Source of the DNA: Phytohabitans sp052068095
Lineage (GTDB): Bacteria > Actinomycetota > Actinomycetes > Mycobacteriales > Micromonosporaceae
Assembly (NCBI RefSeq): GCF_052068095.1
Contig: NZ_JBQHDG010000038.1
Coordinates: forward strand, 9,141 to 73,140
Length of the DNA stretch: 64,000 nt
Reading direction: 5' to 3'
Position numbers and translations under genes: made by a program. Each line of letters opens with the position of its first letter. The stretch's first letter is position 1. Shown piece after piece: positions 31,982 through 40,337 of this stretch. The notes beneath the pieces are model-generated. The model saw nothing but the letters and a program-made list of their open reading frames with translations, made no database searches and was not told the origin of the DNA.

Positions 31982-32826
31982 CCCGGCAGACCGGACGGAG
32001 GCGGGGACGACGGCGCGGGGTCGCTCACCGGCGTGCCGATCAGCGCGGCGGCCCTGGCGTGCCGCCGGCGAGCCCGCGGGATGCCGGCGACGAACTCGGG
32101 GAACATGGCGAAGAACGTACGCGCCGATCGCAGCTCCTGCGCGTGCGCCCGAGACCACCGCAGCGAGTTGTTGGCCCGGGCCCAGTGGTGGATCCACCGG
32201 ACGTCGCCGAGCAGCGCCACCCGCTCCCCCTCGCGCCAGGCGCGCAGGCACAGCTCGATGTCTTCGTAGTAGAGGAAGAACCGCTCGTCCCAGCCGCCGA
32301 GGCTCGCGAAGGTCTCCCGCCGGGCGGCGAGGGCGGCGCCGGTCACCCAGGGCACCCACACCGCCTCACCGGGCGCCGCCGTGACCCGGTAGCCGGCGTG
32401 GATGCGGGACCACGGCCACACCCTGCGGTTGCCGAGCCGCGCCGTGAAGTAGGGAAAGCCGCGCCCGTTCGGCTGCGCCTCGCCGGTGGTGCTGAGCAGC
32501 TGCGGCGCCACAAGCCCGCCGTGGGCGTCGAGGTGGAGCTGGAGCCGGTCGAGCCCATCCGGCTCGACCTCCAGGTCCGGGTTGGCGAACAGGACGTAGT
32601 CGGCGACCGACTCGCGCATCCCCGCGTTGTTGGCCGTGCTGAAACCGACGTTGTCCGGCAGCCGCACCACCCGCGCGCCCAACTCTCGCGCCACGGCGGC
32701 CGAGTCGTCCTCGGAGTCGTTGTCGACCACGATCCAGTCGTACGGCTTGGGCCCGCTCCAGCACCGCCGCAGCATCTCGGCGGAGTTGTAGGTCACGGTC
32801 ACCAGGCTCCACGAATGGCCTGTCAT
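31978..32826 (-). CDS. GT2 glycosyltransferase (polysaccharide locus)
   Basis: 282 residues. GT-A fold of the rhamnosyl/WcaA-like branch: TVTYNSAEML at 9-18, VVDNDSEDD at 33-41, DNVGFSTANN at about 58-67, metal-binding FANPDLEVEP with Asp84, then WVTGAALAARRETF and GGWDERFFLYYEDIELCLR, where the acidic residues supply the catalytic base. Soluble, with a Pro-rich tail. Last gene of the minus-strand polysaccharide operon; its start overlaps the preceding GT2 gene in an ATGA. It probably adds one sugar (such as rhamnose) to the lipid-linked repeat unit. Confidence 0.9.
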   Translation of the reverse strand: MTGHSWSLVTVTYNSAEMLRRCWSGPKPYDWIVVDNDSEDDSAAVARELGARVVRLPDNVGFSTANNAGMRESVADYVLFANPDLEVEPDGLDRLQLHLDAHGGLVAPQLLSTTGEAQPNGRGFPYFTARLGNRRVWPWSRIHAGYRVTAAPGEAVWVPWVTGAALAARRETFASLGGWDERFFLYYEDIELCLRAWREGERVALLGDVRWIHHWARANNSLRWSRAHAQELRSARTFFAMFPEFVAGIPRARRRHARAAALIGTPVSDPAPSSPPPSGLPG

Positions 32827-33740
32827 GAGGCCCTCCCCGTTCGTAGATAGCCGGTCAAAGACGCGATGCCGAAACGCTCACCGCGCCACTCCCGGCGTGC
32901 CGCCGGGGACTCCCACAGACCCCGCGCGACGCCGCGCAGGAACGGGCGCAGCAGGCCCTGCCGCGCCCGACGAGCCGCCAGCGCGCAGTGCGCCAGCGCG
33001 ATGAACGGGATCGCCAGCAGCGCCAGCGGCCACGAGAACGTGCGCGCGGCGACAAGAATCCTGTTGCGCGCCAACAGGAACGCCCGGAAGCCGAGCAGCT
33101 TGCCGTCGCCCTCGACGCTGTGCCCGCCGGCGTGTCGCAGCGCGAGGTCGAGCGGGCGGGTGCGCCGGCCCGCCGCGTAGAGGCGGTAGGCAAGGTCGGC
33201 GTCCTCGCCCCAGGCGAAGAGGTGCTCGTGAAAGCCGCCGAACTCCTCGAAGACCGCGGTGGGAAACACCGCGCCACCGCCCGAGGGACCGATCGGCCGC
33301 CGCCGCGTGCCGGCCGGCCGGTCGTTGAACAGCGAGATCGGGTGCACCTCGATACCCGTGTACTCGCCGCCGCGCATGGCCAGCCCGACCGCGATCGGGT
33401 CGGCGGGCGCCGCCGCGATGGCCGCGCGGATCCGGGTGAGCGAGTCGTCGCGCAGCCACACGTCCGGGTTGAGCAGGAGCACGTGGCTTGTGCCGGCGGC
33501 GGCGACCGCGCGGTTACAACCGGCGGCGAAGCCCGGGTTGGCCGGCTCGGGCAGGTACGTGTACCGATCCTCGTCGAGGCAGTCGGCGATGACCTTGGCG
33601 CACCCGTCCTCGGGCCAGTTGTCGGCGAACACGAACCGCACCGGCAGGCCCGCCGCGCTGCGCGCCCAGGTCGGCAGCGTCTCGGCCAGCATCGGCGCGG
33701 ACCGGTAGAGGACCGTCACGACGGTCAACGCTTCGGTCAC
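32823..33740 (-). CDS. GT2 glycosyltransferase (polysaccharide locus)
   Basis: 305 residues from the GTG at 33740, overlapping the polymerase stop in a GTGA and served by GGAAGGAGG. Motifs: VVTVLYRSA at 7-15, FADNWPEDG, PANPGFAAGCNRAV, the metal site LLLNPDVWL with Asp93, SGGGAVFPTAVFEEFGG and EHLFAWGEDADLAYRLY for catalysis. A hydrophobic stretch near residue 250 (WPLALLAIPFIALAHCAL) may anchor it to the membrane. It resembles the neighbouring GT2s but is not a recent copy. Likely role: one step of repeat-unit assembly. Confidence 0.88.
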   Translation of the reverse strand: MTEALTVVTVLYRSAPMLAETLPTWARSAAGLPVRFVFADNWPEDGCAKVIADCLDEDRYTYLPEPANPGFAAGCNRAVAAAGTSHVLLLNPDVWLRDDSLTRIRAAIAAAPADPIAVGLAMRGGEYTGIEVHPISLFNDRPAGTRRRPIGPSGGGAVFPTAVFEEFGGFHEHLFAWGEDADLAYRLYAAGRRTRPLDLALRHAGGHSVEGDGKLLGFRAFLLARNRILVAARTFSWPLALLAIPFIALAHCALAARRARQGLLRPFLRGVARGLWESPAARREWRGERFGIASLTGYLRTGRAS

Positions 33741-35077
33741 GTCACGGTCCTCCTTCCCAGCCGGTACAGCACCCACAGGCCCGGGACGAGCGCCAGCCAG
33801 GTGGCGTAGATGAACGGGTACAGCTCGTAGACGCCGAACGCCGCGAAGTACACGATGAAGCCGCGGGCGAGCTGATGCGCCGGGCTGGCGCCGAACTCCA
33901 GCCGCCGCTCGGCCAGCCCGACGGCGAGCCCGAGCACGACCAGAAACACGGCCGCGCCGATCGGGCCCCAGTCGAGCAGCGGGATCGCGACGAACGTCGC
34001 CGTGTTCATGTAGTAGGGCTGGCTCAGCTGTGAGGTCGTGCCGTAGAGGTCGACACGGCCGACCAGCGCCTCGGCCCTGGAGCCGAGAAACATCACGGAG
34101 TACGCGCCGTGCTCCGGCCGGATGCTGTCGCGCTGCGCCCACAGCCGGCCGAACGTCTCCGTGGACGAGCTGAGCGACAGGTCGAGCGAGCCGACGCTCG
34201 ACGAGATCGGGTTGTCGCCGTACCGGGAGCGGAACTCGTCTTCGAACGAACCGGTGCCGGCGAGCGTGCGCTGCCCGCCGAGGAACACGACCGCGCCGAC
34301 GAGCGCCACGGCCGCGAGCAGGATGGCGACCGGCCTCCGCCCGGTAAGCAGCCGCGGCCGCCGCACGCCGGCGCGGCGCACCGACAGCACCGCGATGATC
34401 GCCGGTACGAGGCCGACGAGCACGGAGTTTTTGCTCGCCCCGAGGGCGGCGCCGGCGGTGAACACCACGGTGGCGGCCAGGTACAGCACGAGCGGCCAGC
34501 CGCGCGAGGTGAGCGCCCGCAGCAGGGAGACGGCCATGCCGAGCGTCCAGGCCTCGGAGATCAGGCCGACCGGGACGCTCGCCCGCTCGCGCAGCACCTG
34601 CCGGGCGACGTCGGGGTTGTCGGCGAACAGCGGCGGCGTGATCCCGCGGAACCGCAGCCACGCGGCGACCACCGCGACGGCGAAGACCACCAGCAGGTAC
34701 ACCCGGAGCCGGCCCTCTGACGGCCAGGTGAGCGCCGGTCGCTCGCCCGCACGCGGGACGCCAAGCCGCTCGGCGAGGCGCCGCCCGCCCGCCCAGGCGA
34801 CGAGGAAACCGCCCGCGTAGACGGCGAGCGCCGGGATGGCGGCGGGACCGGCCCACGAGTCGTACGGCCCGTCGAGCGTGAGCACCGCGACGAAGACGGC
34901 GACCCAGGCGGCGGCACAGAGCGCGAGTCCCCACATCCGGGCGCGGGCGGCGGATACGGCGGCCACGAGGAACGCGAACGTGGCGGCGAGCGCGGTGTCC
35001 TGGGTCAGCAGGATCAGGAAGGCGCCCGCCGCGAAGGCGAGTGCGGCCGACCAGTCGCGCCGCTCACCGGGTGCCAT
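33737..35077 (-). CDS. O-antigen polymerase-like (Wzy-type) membrane protein
   Basis: 446 residues from the ATG at 35077, giving a 14-base overlap with the GT4 gene. About 12 membrane helices with a large outer loop at about residues 265-335 (RTLAGTGSFEDEFRSRYGDN through SRAEALVGRVDLYGTTS) between helices, the standard plan of Wzy and ligase proteins. Wzy proteins show little sequence conservation, so the call rests on topology and on its position inside a set of glycosyltransferases and a flippase. It would join lipid-linked repeat units on the outer face of the membrane. Confidence 0.72.
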   Translation of the reverse strand: MAPGERRDWSAALAFAAGAFLILLTQDTALAATFAFLVAAVSAARARMWGLALCAAAWVAVFVAVLTLDGPYDSWAGPAAIPALAVYAGGFLVAWAGGRRLAERLGVPRAGERPALTWPSEGRLRVYLLVVFAVAVVAAWLRFRGITPPLFADNPDVARQVLRERASVPVGLISEAWTLGMAVSLLRALTSRGWPLVLYLAATVVFTAGAALGASKNSVLVGLVPAIIAVLSVRRAGVRRPRLLTGRRPVAILLAAVALVGAVVFLGGQRTLAGTGSFEDEFRSRYGDNPISSSVGSLDLSLSSSTETFGRLWAQRDSIRPEHGAYSVMFLGSRAEALVGRVDLYGTTSQLSQPYYMNTATFVAIPLLDWGPIGAAVFLVVLGLAVGLAERRLEFGASPAHQLARGFIVYFAAFGVYELYPFIYATWLALVPGLWVLYRLGRRTVT

Positions 35078-36161
35078 CAGCGACCGACCGGTAGAGCCTG
35101 AGCCACCGCTCAACACATTGACCAAAGGAGTACTCCTGGGCGTACCAGCGGGCCAGCTCGCGCCGCGCGGCGACAACAGTGGCGCCGGCGCCCTCGGTGG
35201 CCTTCACGACCGCGGTCGCCACGCCGGCGGGCGTGAGGTCGGCCCGGTGGGCCAGGACACCGTCGCCGTGCCGGGTGAGGTCGGCCAGGCCGCCGGCGCC
35301 CGAATGCACGACCGGGACGCCCAGCGACATCGCCTCGAGGGCGCTGCGCCCGAACGACTCCACTCTGGACGGCACGACGAGGCAGTGCAGCCCGCGCAGG
35401 AACGAGGCCGCGTCGACCCGGCCGACCGCCCGCACATTGGGCAGCGGCGGCACCGGCGTCGATCCGGCTCCCGCGACGAGGAACTCCGCCTCGGGCAGCG
35501 CGGCGGCGATCCCGGGGATCAGGTCGGCGCCCTTTTCCGGCTCCAGCCGGCCGAGGAAGCCGACCCGGATCCGCCCCGCCGGCATGCCGGCCGAGTCGTC
35601 CACCGCGGGCCAGGCCGCCGGCAGCGGGTTGGGGATGACCCGCACGTCCCGGACGCGACCGCGGGTGCGCAGCTCCTCCGCCTCGAAGTCGGAGACGGCG
35701 ACCGTGGTGTGCGGGCGGACCCGGCGCATCGCGAGGTCGAGCATGATGTTGGTCTGTAGCGTGGCCCTCGCCCGCGCCGACGGCGCCGCGTCGCGGTACT
35801 GCCAGAGGCTGTTGTGCAACGCGACGACCAGCCCGGTGCGGCGCAGGTCGCCGCGGAGCGCGGCGCGGGTGTGCATCGCGGCGGAGAGCAGGTGGGCGCT
35901 CACCACGTCGGGCCGCAGCCGGCTGGCGAGCCGGCGGATCTCGCCGACGTAACCGAAGTCGATGCGGCGGCTCGCGCCAAGCTCCATCCAGGACACTCCG
36001 GCCGCGCGCAGCCCCGCGGCGACCTCGTCGTCGGGCGTACACGCGATGACCTCTACGCCGTGCTCCGCCAGCGCCGGCAGCATCTCGACGAGGAAGCGCT
36101 CCGCACCGCCGAGCTGCCGGCGTCCGTAGCCGCCGGTGGTGCAGACGACCATCAGCTTCAT
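35064..36161 (-). CDS. GT4 glycosyltransferase (polysaccharide locus)
   Basis: 365 residues. A GT-B enzyme: N-terminal acceptor domain with CTTGGYGRRQLGGAERFL (glycine-rich loop), and a C-terminal donor domain with FLGRLEPEKGADLIPGIAAA, then VVPSRVESFGRSALEAMSLG, which contains the EX7E donor-binding pair. Retaining enzyme using a nucleotide sugar. Its start overlaps the preceding GT2 gene by four bases. The LHNSLWQYRD and AVSDFEAEEL segments are typical of capsule/teichuronic-type GT4 members. Donor sugar unknown. Confidence 0.92.
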   Translation of the reverse strand: MKLMVVCTTGGYGRRQLGGAERFLVEMLPALAEHGVEVIACTPDDEVAAGLRAAGVSWMELGASRRIDFGYVGEIRRLASRLRPDVVSAHLLSAAMHTRAALRGDLRRTGLVVALHNSLWQYRDAAPSARARATLQTNIMLDLAMRRVRPHTTVAVSDFEAEELRTRGRVRDVRVIPNPLPAAWPAVDDSAGMPAGRIRVGFLGRLEPEKGADLIPGIAAALPEAEFLVAGAGSTPVPPLPNVRAVGRVDAASFLRGLHCLVVPSRVESFGRSALEAMSLGVPVVHSGAGGLADLTRHGDGVLAHRADLTPAGVATAVVKATEGAGATVVAARRELARWYAQEYSFGQCVERWLRLYRSVADGTR

Positions 36162-37009
36162 GGCGCGCGCATCCCCTCGAGAGCGCCGCGGGCGACCGCC
36201 CGGCGCACCTCGCCACGGCTGGCCGCGGCCCGGACGAGCGCGCCGAGCGCGTAGGCGCCGCCGGCGATCCGGCCCCGCCAGCCGGCGAGCTCACGGCTGG
36301 CCCGGACGAACTCGCGGGTCTGCCGGCGGGCGATCTCCGCACCACTCCAGCGGCGCTTGGCGCTGGCGTCGTCTTCGTGGGTGACGACCGCCTCCGGCAC
36401 GTACGCCAGGCGCAGCCCACGCCGGCGGACGGCCCAACACAGCCGCAAGTCTTCGGAGTAGAAGAACGACGACTCGTCCACGCCGCCGATGTCGTCCAGA
36501 GTGGACCGTCTGATCGCGACGAACGGCCCGGAGAGCCAGTCTCCCCGCTCCGGTGTCGCGACGATCCGCAGCCCGCGCAGGAGCAGGCTCAGGCCGGTGG
36601 CGTGGGCGAGGCCGACGGGGATGGTGAGGAAGCGGCCGGCAGCGGTCTGGTCGCTGCCGTCCGCGCCGCGTACACCCGGAAAAGCCGCGCCGACGGCCGG
36701 ATCGGCGGCGCGGGCGGCGAGCAGCTCGACCGCGCCGGGGTGTACGACGATGTCGTTGTTGGACAGGACGACGACCGAGCGCGTGGTGTGCCGCACGCCG
36801 AGGTTCATGCCCTTGGCGTAGCCGAGGTTCACCGGCGACCGCACGTACGCCGCGCCGGTCTCGGCGCACATCGCGCGCAGCTTGTCACCGATCGCCTCGG
36901 CGCTGCCGTTGTCGACGACGACCACCTCGACACCGTCGGGCAGCGACCGCACGCACCCTTGTGTGCGCTCGAAATCCTCCCAGGTCAGTACGACAACGGA
37001 GACGTCCAT
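36158..37009 (-). CDS. GT2 glycosyltransferase (polysaccharide locus)
   Basis: 283 residues. Motifs in order: SVVVLTWEDFERT at 4-16, VVVDNGSAE, NLGYAKGMNLGVRH, the metal site VVLSNNDIVVHP with Asp86, then WLSGPFVAIRRST and VDESSFFYSEDLRLCWAVRR. The substitution of NND for the usual NPD/DxD still leaves the final Asp. The C-terminal 60 residues are helical and basic and may touch the membrane. It lies seven bases after the flippase gene and overlaps the GT4 gene by four bases. Confidence 0.9.
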   Translation of the reverse strand: MDVSVVVLTWEDFERTQGCVRSLPDGVEVVVVDNGSAEAIGDKLRAMCAETGAAYVRSPVNLGYAKGMNLGVRHTTRSVVVLSNNDIVVHPGAVELLAARAADPAVGAAFPGVRGADGSDQTAAGRFLTIPVGLAHATGLSLLLRGLRIVATPERGDWLSGPFVAIRRSTLDDIGGVDESSFFYSEDLRLCWAVRRRGLRLAYVPEAVVTHEDDASAKRRWSGAEIARRQTREFVRASRELAGWRGRIAGGAYALGALVRAAASRGEVRRAVARGALEGMRAP

Positions 37010-37016
37010 CGCCCGA

Positions 37017-38210
37017 TCACCCGCCAGCCGTCAGGGCGGGGGTGCGGACCAGGCTGAGCCGGGTGCGCACCGCGTAGACGGCGTAGGCCGACGACGAGGC
37101 CAGCGCGGCACCGAACGCGCCGAGCACCGGGATCAGCAAGAAGTACAGCGCGACCGCGACGCACATGACGGTGAGCGCCACCGCGGTGGTCGCCTGCTCG
37201 CCACGCACCTTCAGCAGCAGCGCGCTCCAGGTCTTGCCGGCCGCCACCGCGATCGCACCGGGCAGCAGCAGGAGGCCGTAGAGCCAGCCGTTCGCGTACT
37301 CCGACCGGATCAGGCCGACCACGCCGAGCCCGGCGACGGCGGCGAGCGCGACCGGCAGCGCGGCCCGCACGATCAGCCCGGTGGGCTCCGGTGTGGCGTC
37401 GTCACGCTCCCGGTCGACGAGGATCCGCTGGGCGCGTACGACGGCGCCCGCCTGCGCGAACTCGAGCGCCGCCACGGCCAGCGCGTAAACGCCCAGCGGG
37501 CCGCTGCCGGCGAAGCGGGCGATCAGGATCTGGTCCAGCCGGTACGTCAACATCTGCGCGCACACTCCTATGTGGAGCTTGCCCATCGCGCGCAGGTCGG
37601 CTCGGAGATCCTGACCGGTGGCGATCGCACCGGTCGGCGCCCGGTAGCGCCAGGCCATGCCGAGCACGGTGAGGCACATGACCACGCCGGTGAACGCCTG
37701 CACCGCGAGCCACGCCACGCTCCACACCCGGCCGTCGAGGCGGTCGGCCGCGTACAGCCCGACGTAGGCGAGCACGAGAATGGCGCCGCCGAGCGCGCGC
37801 GTGCCGTACACGAAAAGGAACCTGTCGACCCGCAGGGCGAGCGACGAGAACGCGTTGAAGACGGTCAGCGCGCACGCGGCGCCGACGCCGACGGCGTAGC
37901 TGCCGATGCCGGCCAGCGCGGTGAGCGCCGCGGCGGCGCCCGCGGCGAGCGCGAGGCAGCCGGCCAGGAACGCCAGCATCCACCACGCGCCGCGCTCGAA
38001 AATCCAGCCGGCCGGGCGGGAAAGGAGGAATGTGTCGACCGAGAAGCTGCCGATCGCCGCACCGAGCGTGGCGCTGGCGACGCTTGCGGCGAGCTCGCCG
38101 CGCTCGGTCGCCGGCAGGGCCACCGAGACGAGGGCCGCGCAACCGGTGAAACCGAGGGCGGCCATGTAGACCCGCTCGGGCGTGACAAGACGCCGGTGCA
38201 GCGCTGTCAC
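37017..38210 (-). CDS. Wzx-like polysaccharide flippase (MVF/PST type)
   Basis: 397 residues from the GTG at 38210, behind GGGGAG; an ATG at 38231 would add seven residues. Some 12 membrane helices arranged as two similar halves, with a polar stretch RYRAPTGAIATGQDLRADLR near the middle and a loop AQMLTYRLDQILIARFAG, as in PST-family exporters. Position at the head of a glycosyltransferase operon supports its role as the exporter that flips the undecaprenyl-linked repeat unit. Divergent from the Wzz-like gene. Confidence 0.78.
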   Translation of the reverse strand: MTALHRRLVTPERVYMAALGFTGCAALVSVALPATERGELAASVASATLGAAIGSFSVDTFLLSRPAGWIFERGAWWMLAFLAGCLALAAGAAAALTALAGIGSYAVGVGAACALTVFNAFSSLALRVDRFLFVYGTRALGGAILVLAYVGLYAADRLDGRVWSVAWLAVQAFTGVVMCLTVLGMAWRYRAPTGAIATGQDLRADLRAMGKLHIGVCAQMLTYRLDQILIARFAGSGPLGVYALAVAALEFAQAGAVVRAQRILVDRERDDATPEPTGLIVRAALPVALAAVAGLGVVGLIRSEYANGWLYGLLLLPGAIAVAAGKTWSALLLKVRGEQATTAVALTVMCVAVALYFLLIPVLGAFGAALASSSAYAVYAVRTRLSLVRTPALTAGG

Positions 38211-38423
38211 GGCTCCCCACCCCCGCGGCATTTATCGACCATTGTGTGCGCGCGACTCGTCAAGCGGCCTATGGTCGCGGGACCTTCCTACCTGATGCCG
38301 GCCCAACGCCGCAAGTCAATCTGTTACCGGCGGATTGCCGCTCGCTCGCCTTATGTATCCCCGTGTTCCACTTGGGAGGTAATCTCTGCGGGACCTCTTG
38401 CGACCGAATCGTTGTGGAGCACA

Positions 38424-39050
38424 ATGTCAGCCACCCTCTATGTCCGCGCGATTCGCGGCAATTGGCTGCTTATCACCGCATTAGTGATATGTGGCGGATT
38501 TGGGCTTGGCCTGCTCGCACACAGTAAGGATGCGGTCTACGCGTCGGAGGCGAAGCTGCTGATCTCCTTCACACCGCCGCCCGAGCGCCCCTCGCCACTG
38601 GCCAGCCGGCTCATGCAGCGGCGGGTGAAGACGTACACGACCATGCTGGCCACGCCGCGCCTGACCCAGCCGGTGATCGACTCACTGCGGCTGGACACCA
38701 CGCCGGAGCGGCTCGGCGAGCGGGTGCGAGCGTCGTCGCCACTCAACACGCACGAGATCAACATCACGGTCACCGACTCCAGCCCCACCCGGGCCGCCGC
38801 CATCGCCACCGCCCTCGCGGCCGAGCTCGGCAAGGTCGCCCAGCGGGAAAAGCCCACCACCGACCTGCCGGTCAGCACGAGCGTCTCCGTCGAGAGCGCC
38901 GCGACGACGCCCGGCGAGCCACGCGCCGTGCGCTGGCCGCTGCACGCGCTCGCCGGCGCGCTGGCCGGCTTCGCGATCGGGCTCGGGCTGGCCGTCCTGC
39001 GTGGCCGGAGTAACGACAACGCCGGCAGCAGGGTGCCGGTAGGCCAGTAG
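38424..39050 (+). CDS. Wzz-like chain-length/co-polymerase protein
   Basis: 208 residues from the ATG at 38424 (GGAG upstream). First membrane helix at about 13-34 (NWLLITALVICGGFGLGLLA), an outer domain of about 130 residues with YASEAKLLISF near its start, then a second helix at about 170-190 (LHALAGALAGFAIGLGLAVL) and a short basic tail. This is the two-helix plan of Wzz/CapA proteins. It lacks the tyrosine-kinase domain found in larger forms, and no Wze partner is nearby. It should set chain length for the adjacent polymerase. Divergent from the polysaccharide operon; about 210 bases lie between. Confidence 0.75.
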   Translation: MSATLYVRAIRGNWLLITALVICGGFGLGLLAHSKDAVYASEAKLLISFTPPPERPSPLASRLMQRRVKTYTTMLATPRLTQPVIDSLRLDTTPERLGERVRASSPLNTHEINITVTDSSPTRAAAIATALAAELGKVAQREKPTTDLPVSTSVSVESAATTPGEPRAVRWPLHALAGALAGFAIGLGLAVLRGRSNDNAGSRVPVGQ

Positions 39051-39056
39051 TCGTCT

Positions 39057-39070
39057 ATGTTTCGAAACAT
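39057..39070. promoter_or_regulatory. 14-bp perfect palindrome over DUF1800 start
   Basis: ATGTTTCGAAACAT is its own reverse complement and spans both candidate starts of the DUF1800 gene (39057 and 39069). It could be an operator or could act on initiation. It is not the actinobacterial LexA box. Confidence 0.4.
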
Positions 39071-40337
39071 GACTCAGGACGTCGCGCTGTTGCTGGCCCG
39101 GGCCAGCTTCGGGCCGACGGCCGCCGAGCTTGCGGTGGCGCGCAAGGCGGGCTACACGGCCACGCTGTCCACGTTGCTCGATCCACAGCGGCCCGACATC
39201 GGCGCGACCAGCGCACCCGAGCCGCGACTCGGCCTGGATCCGTACGCGGACCTGCGCAACCCGACGGATCAGCAGCGGGCCAAGGCCTACGCCTTGCGGG
39301 ATCGGCAGATCGAGGTCATCACCCGCTGGTGGCTCGACCGGATGACCGTCGCCGACCACCAGGGCCTGGAAAAGCTCGTCTTCTTCTGGCACGGCCACTG
39401 GGCCACATCGGTCGACAAGGTCCGCAGCTCCCAGCTGATGCTCCTGCAAAACCGCACCATCCGGCAGGCCCGCGACTTCGCGGAGATGACCCGCAAGATG
39501 GTGCTGGATCCCGCCCTCGTGTACTGGCTCGACGGCCACCTCAACACCAAGAAGTCGCCGAACGAAAACCTCGCCCGCGAGCTGATGGAGCTCTTCCTGC
39601 TGGGCATCGGGCAGTACACCGAGAAGGACGTGAAGGAAGCCGGGCGGGCGCTCACCGGCTACCGGGTCAGCCTCGGCTCGGAGGCCTGCATCATGCAGCC
39701 CGAGCACTACGACGGCGGCCGCAAGACGATCCTCGGCGTGACCGGCGCGATCGACGCCGTCGGCCTGGCCAACCTGTTGCTGCGCCGCAAAGAGTGCCCG
39801 CGCTTCATCGCCTCCCGTATGTGGTACAGGTACGCGTCGTCCAGCCAGCCGATCCCGGAAGCCACCCGGGAGGCGATGGCGGCCGTGTTTCCGGCGCACC
39901 GGGCGATGCTGCGGGTGCTCCTCGAAGACGAGGCCTTCGGAGCGACCGCGAAGACGATGGTCAAGCAGCCGGTGGAGTGGCTCGTGGGCGCGATGCGACA
40001 GCTCGGTCTGCGGCTCGGCGGCCTGCCGCCGGAGACCCTCACCACGATCCTCACCGGCCTGCGCGCGATGGGCCAGGTGCCGTTCGCACCACCGAGCGTC
40101 GGTGGCTGGGCGGCGGGTGGGGCATGGCTCACCTCGGCCGCCGGTCGGGTCCGTCTCGTCCTGGCCGGCACGCTCGCCAAGCTGGCCGCGGTCGACAAGC
40201 TCACGCCCGAGGAGGTGGCGTACATCCTCTGCGTCGACGGGTGGACCGACCGGACGTACACGGTGCTGCGCGAGGTGAAGGACCCGCGCCACATGCTGAC
40301 CCTCGGCATGGCGAGCCCGGAATACCTGGTGACCTGA
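39057..40337 (+). CDS. DUF1800 family protein
   Basis: 426 residues from the ATG at 39057, or 422 from 39069. The family pattern is clear: LLLARASFGPTAAEL near the N-terminus, FFWHGHWATSVDKV at about 109-122, and NENLARELMELFLLGIGQYT with DVKEAGRALTGYRV in the middle, then FIASRMWYRYAS and a Gly/Trp-rich PPSVGGWAAGGAW. DUF1800 proteins are secreted or periplasmic in many bacteria, are almost always paired with DUF1501 and have no known biochemical role. Here no signal peptide is visible. It follows the Wzz-like gene by six bases and precedes DUF1501 with no gap, so all three are probably one transcript. Confidence 0.9.
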   Translation: MFRNMTQDVALLLARASFGPTAAELAVARKAGYTATLSTLLDPQRPDIGATSAPEPRLGLDPYADLRNPTDQQRAKAYALRDRQIEVITRWWLDRMTVADHQGLEKLVFFWHGHWATSVDKVRSSQLMLLQNRTIRQARDFAEMTRKMVLDPALVYWLDGHLNTKKSPNENLARELMELFLLGIGQYTEKDVKEAGRALTGYRVSLGSEACIMQPEHYDGGRKTILGVTGAIDAVGLANLLLRRKECPRFIASRMWYRYASSSQPIPEATREAMAAVFPAHRAMLRVLLEDEAFGATAKTMVKQPVEWLVGAMRQLGLRLGGLPPETLTTILTGLRAMGQVPFAPPSVGGWAAGGAWLTSAAGRVRLVLAGTLAKLAAVDKLTPEEVAYILCVDGWTDRTYTVLREVKDPRHMLTLGMASPEYLVT

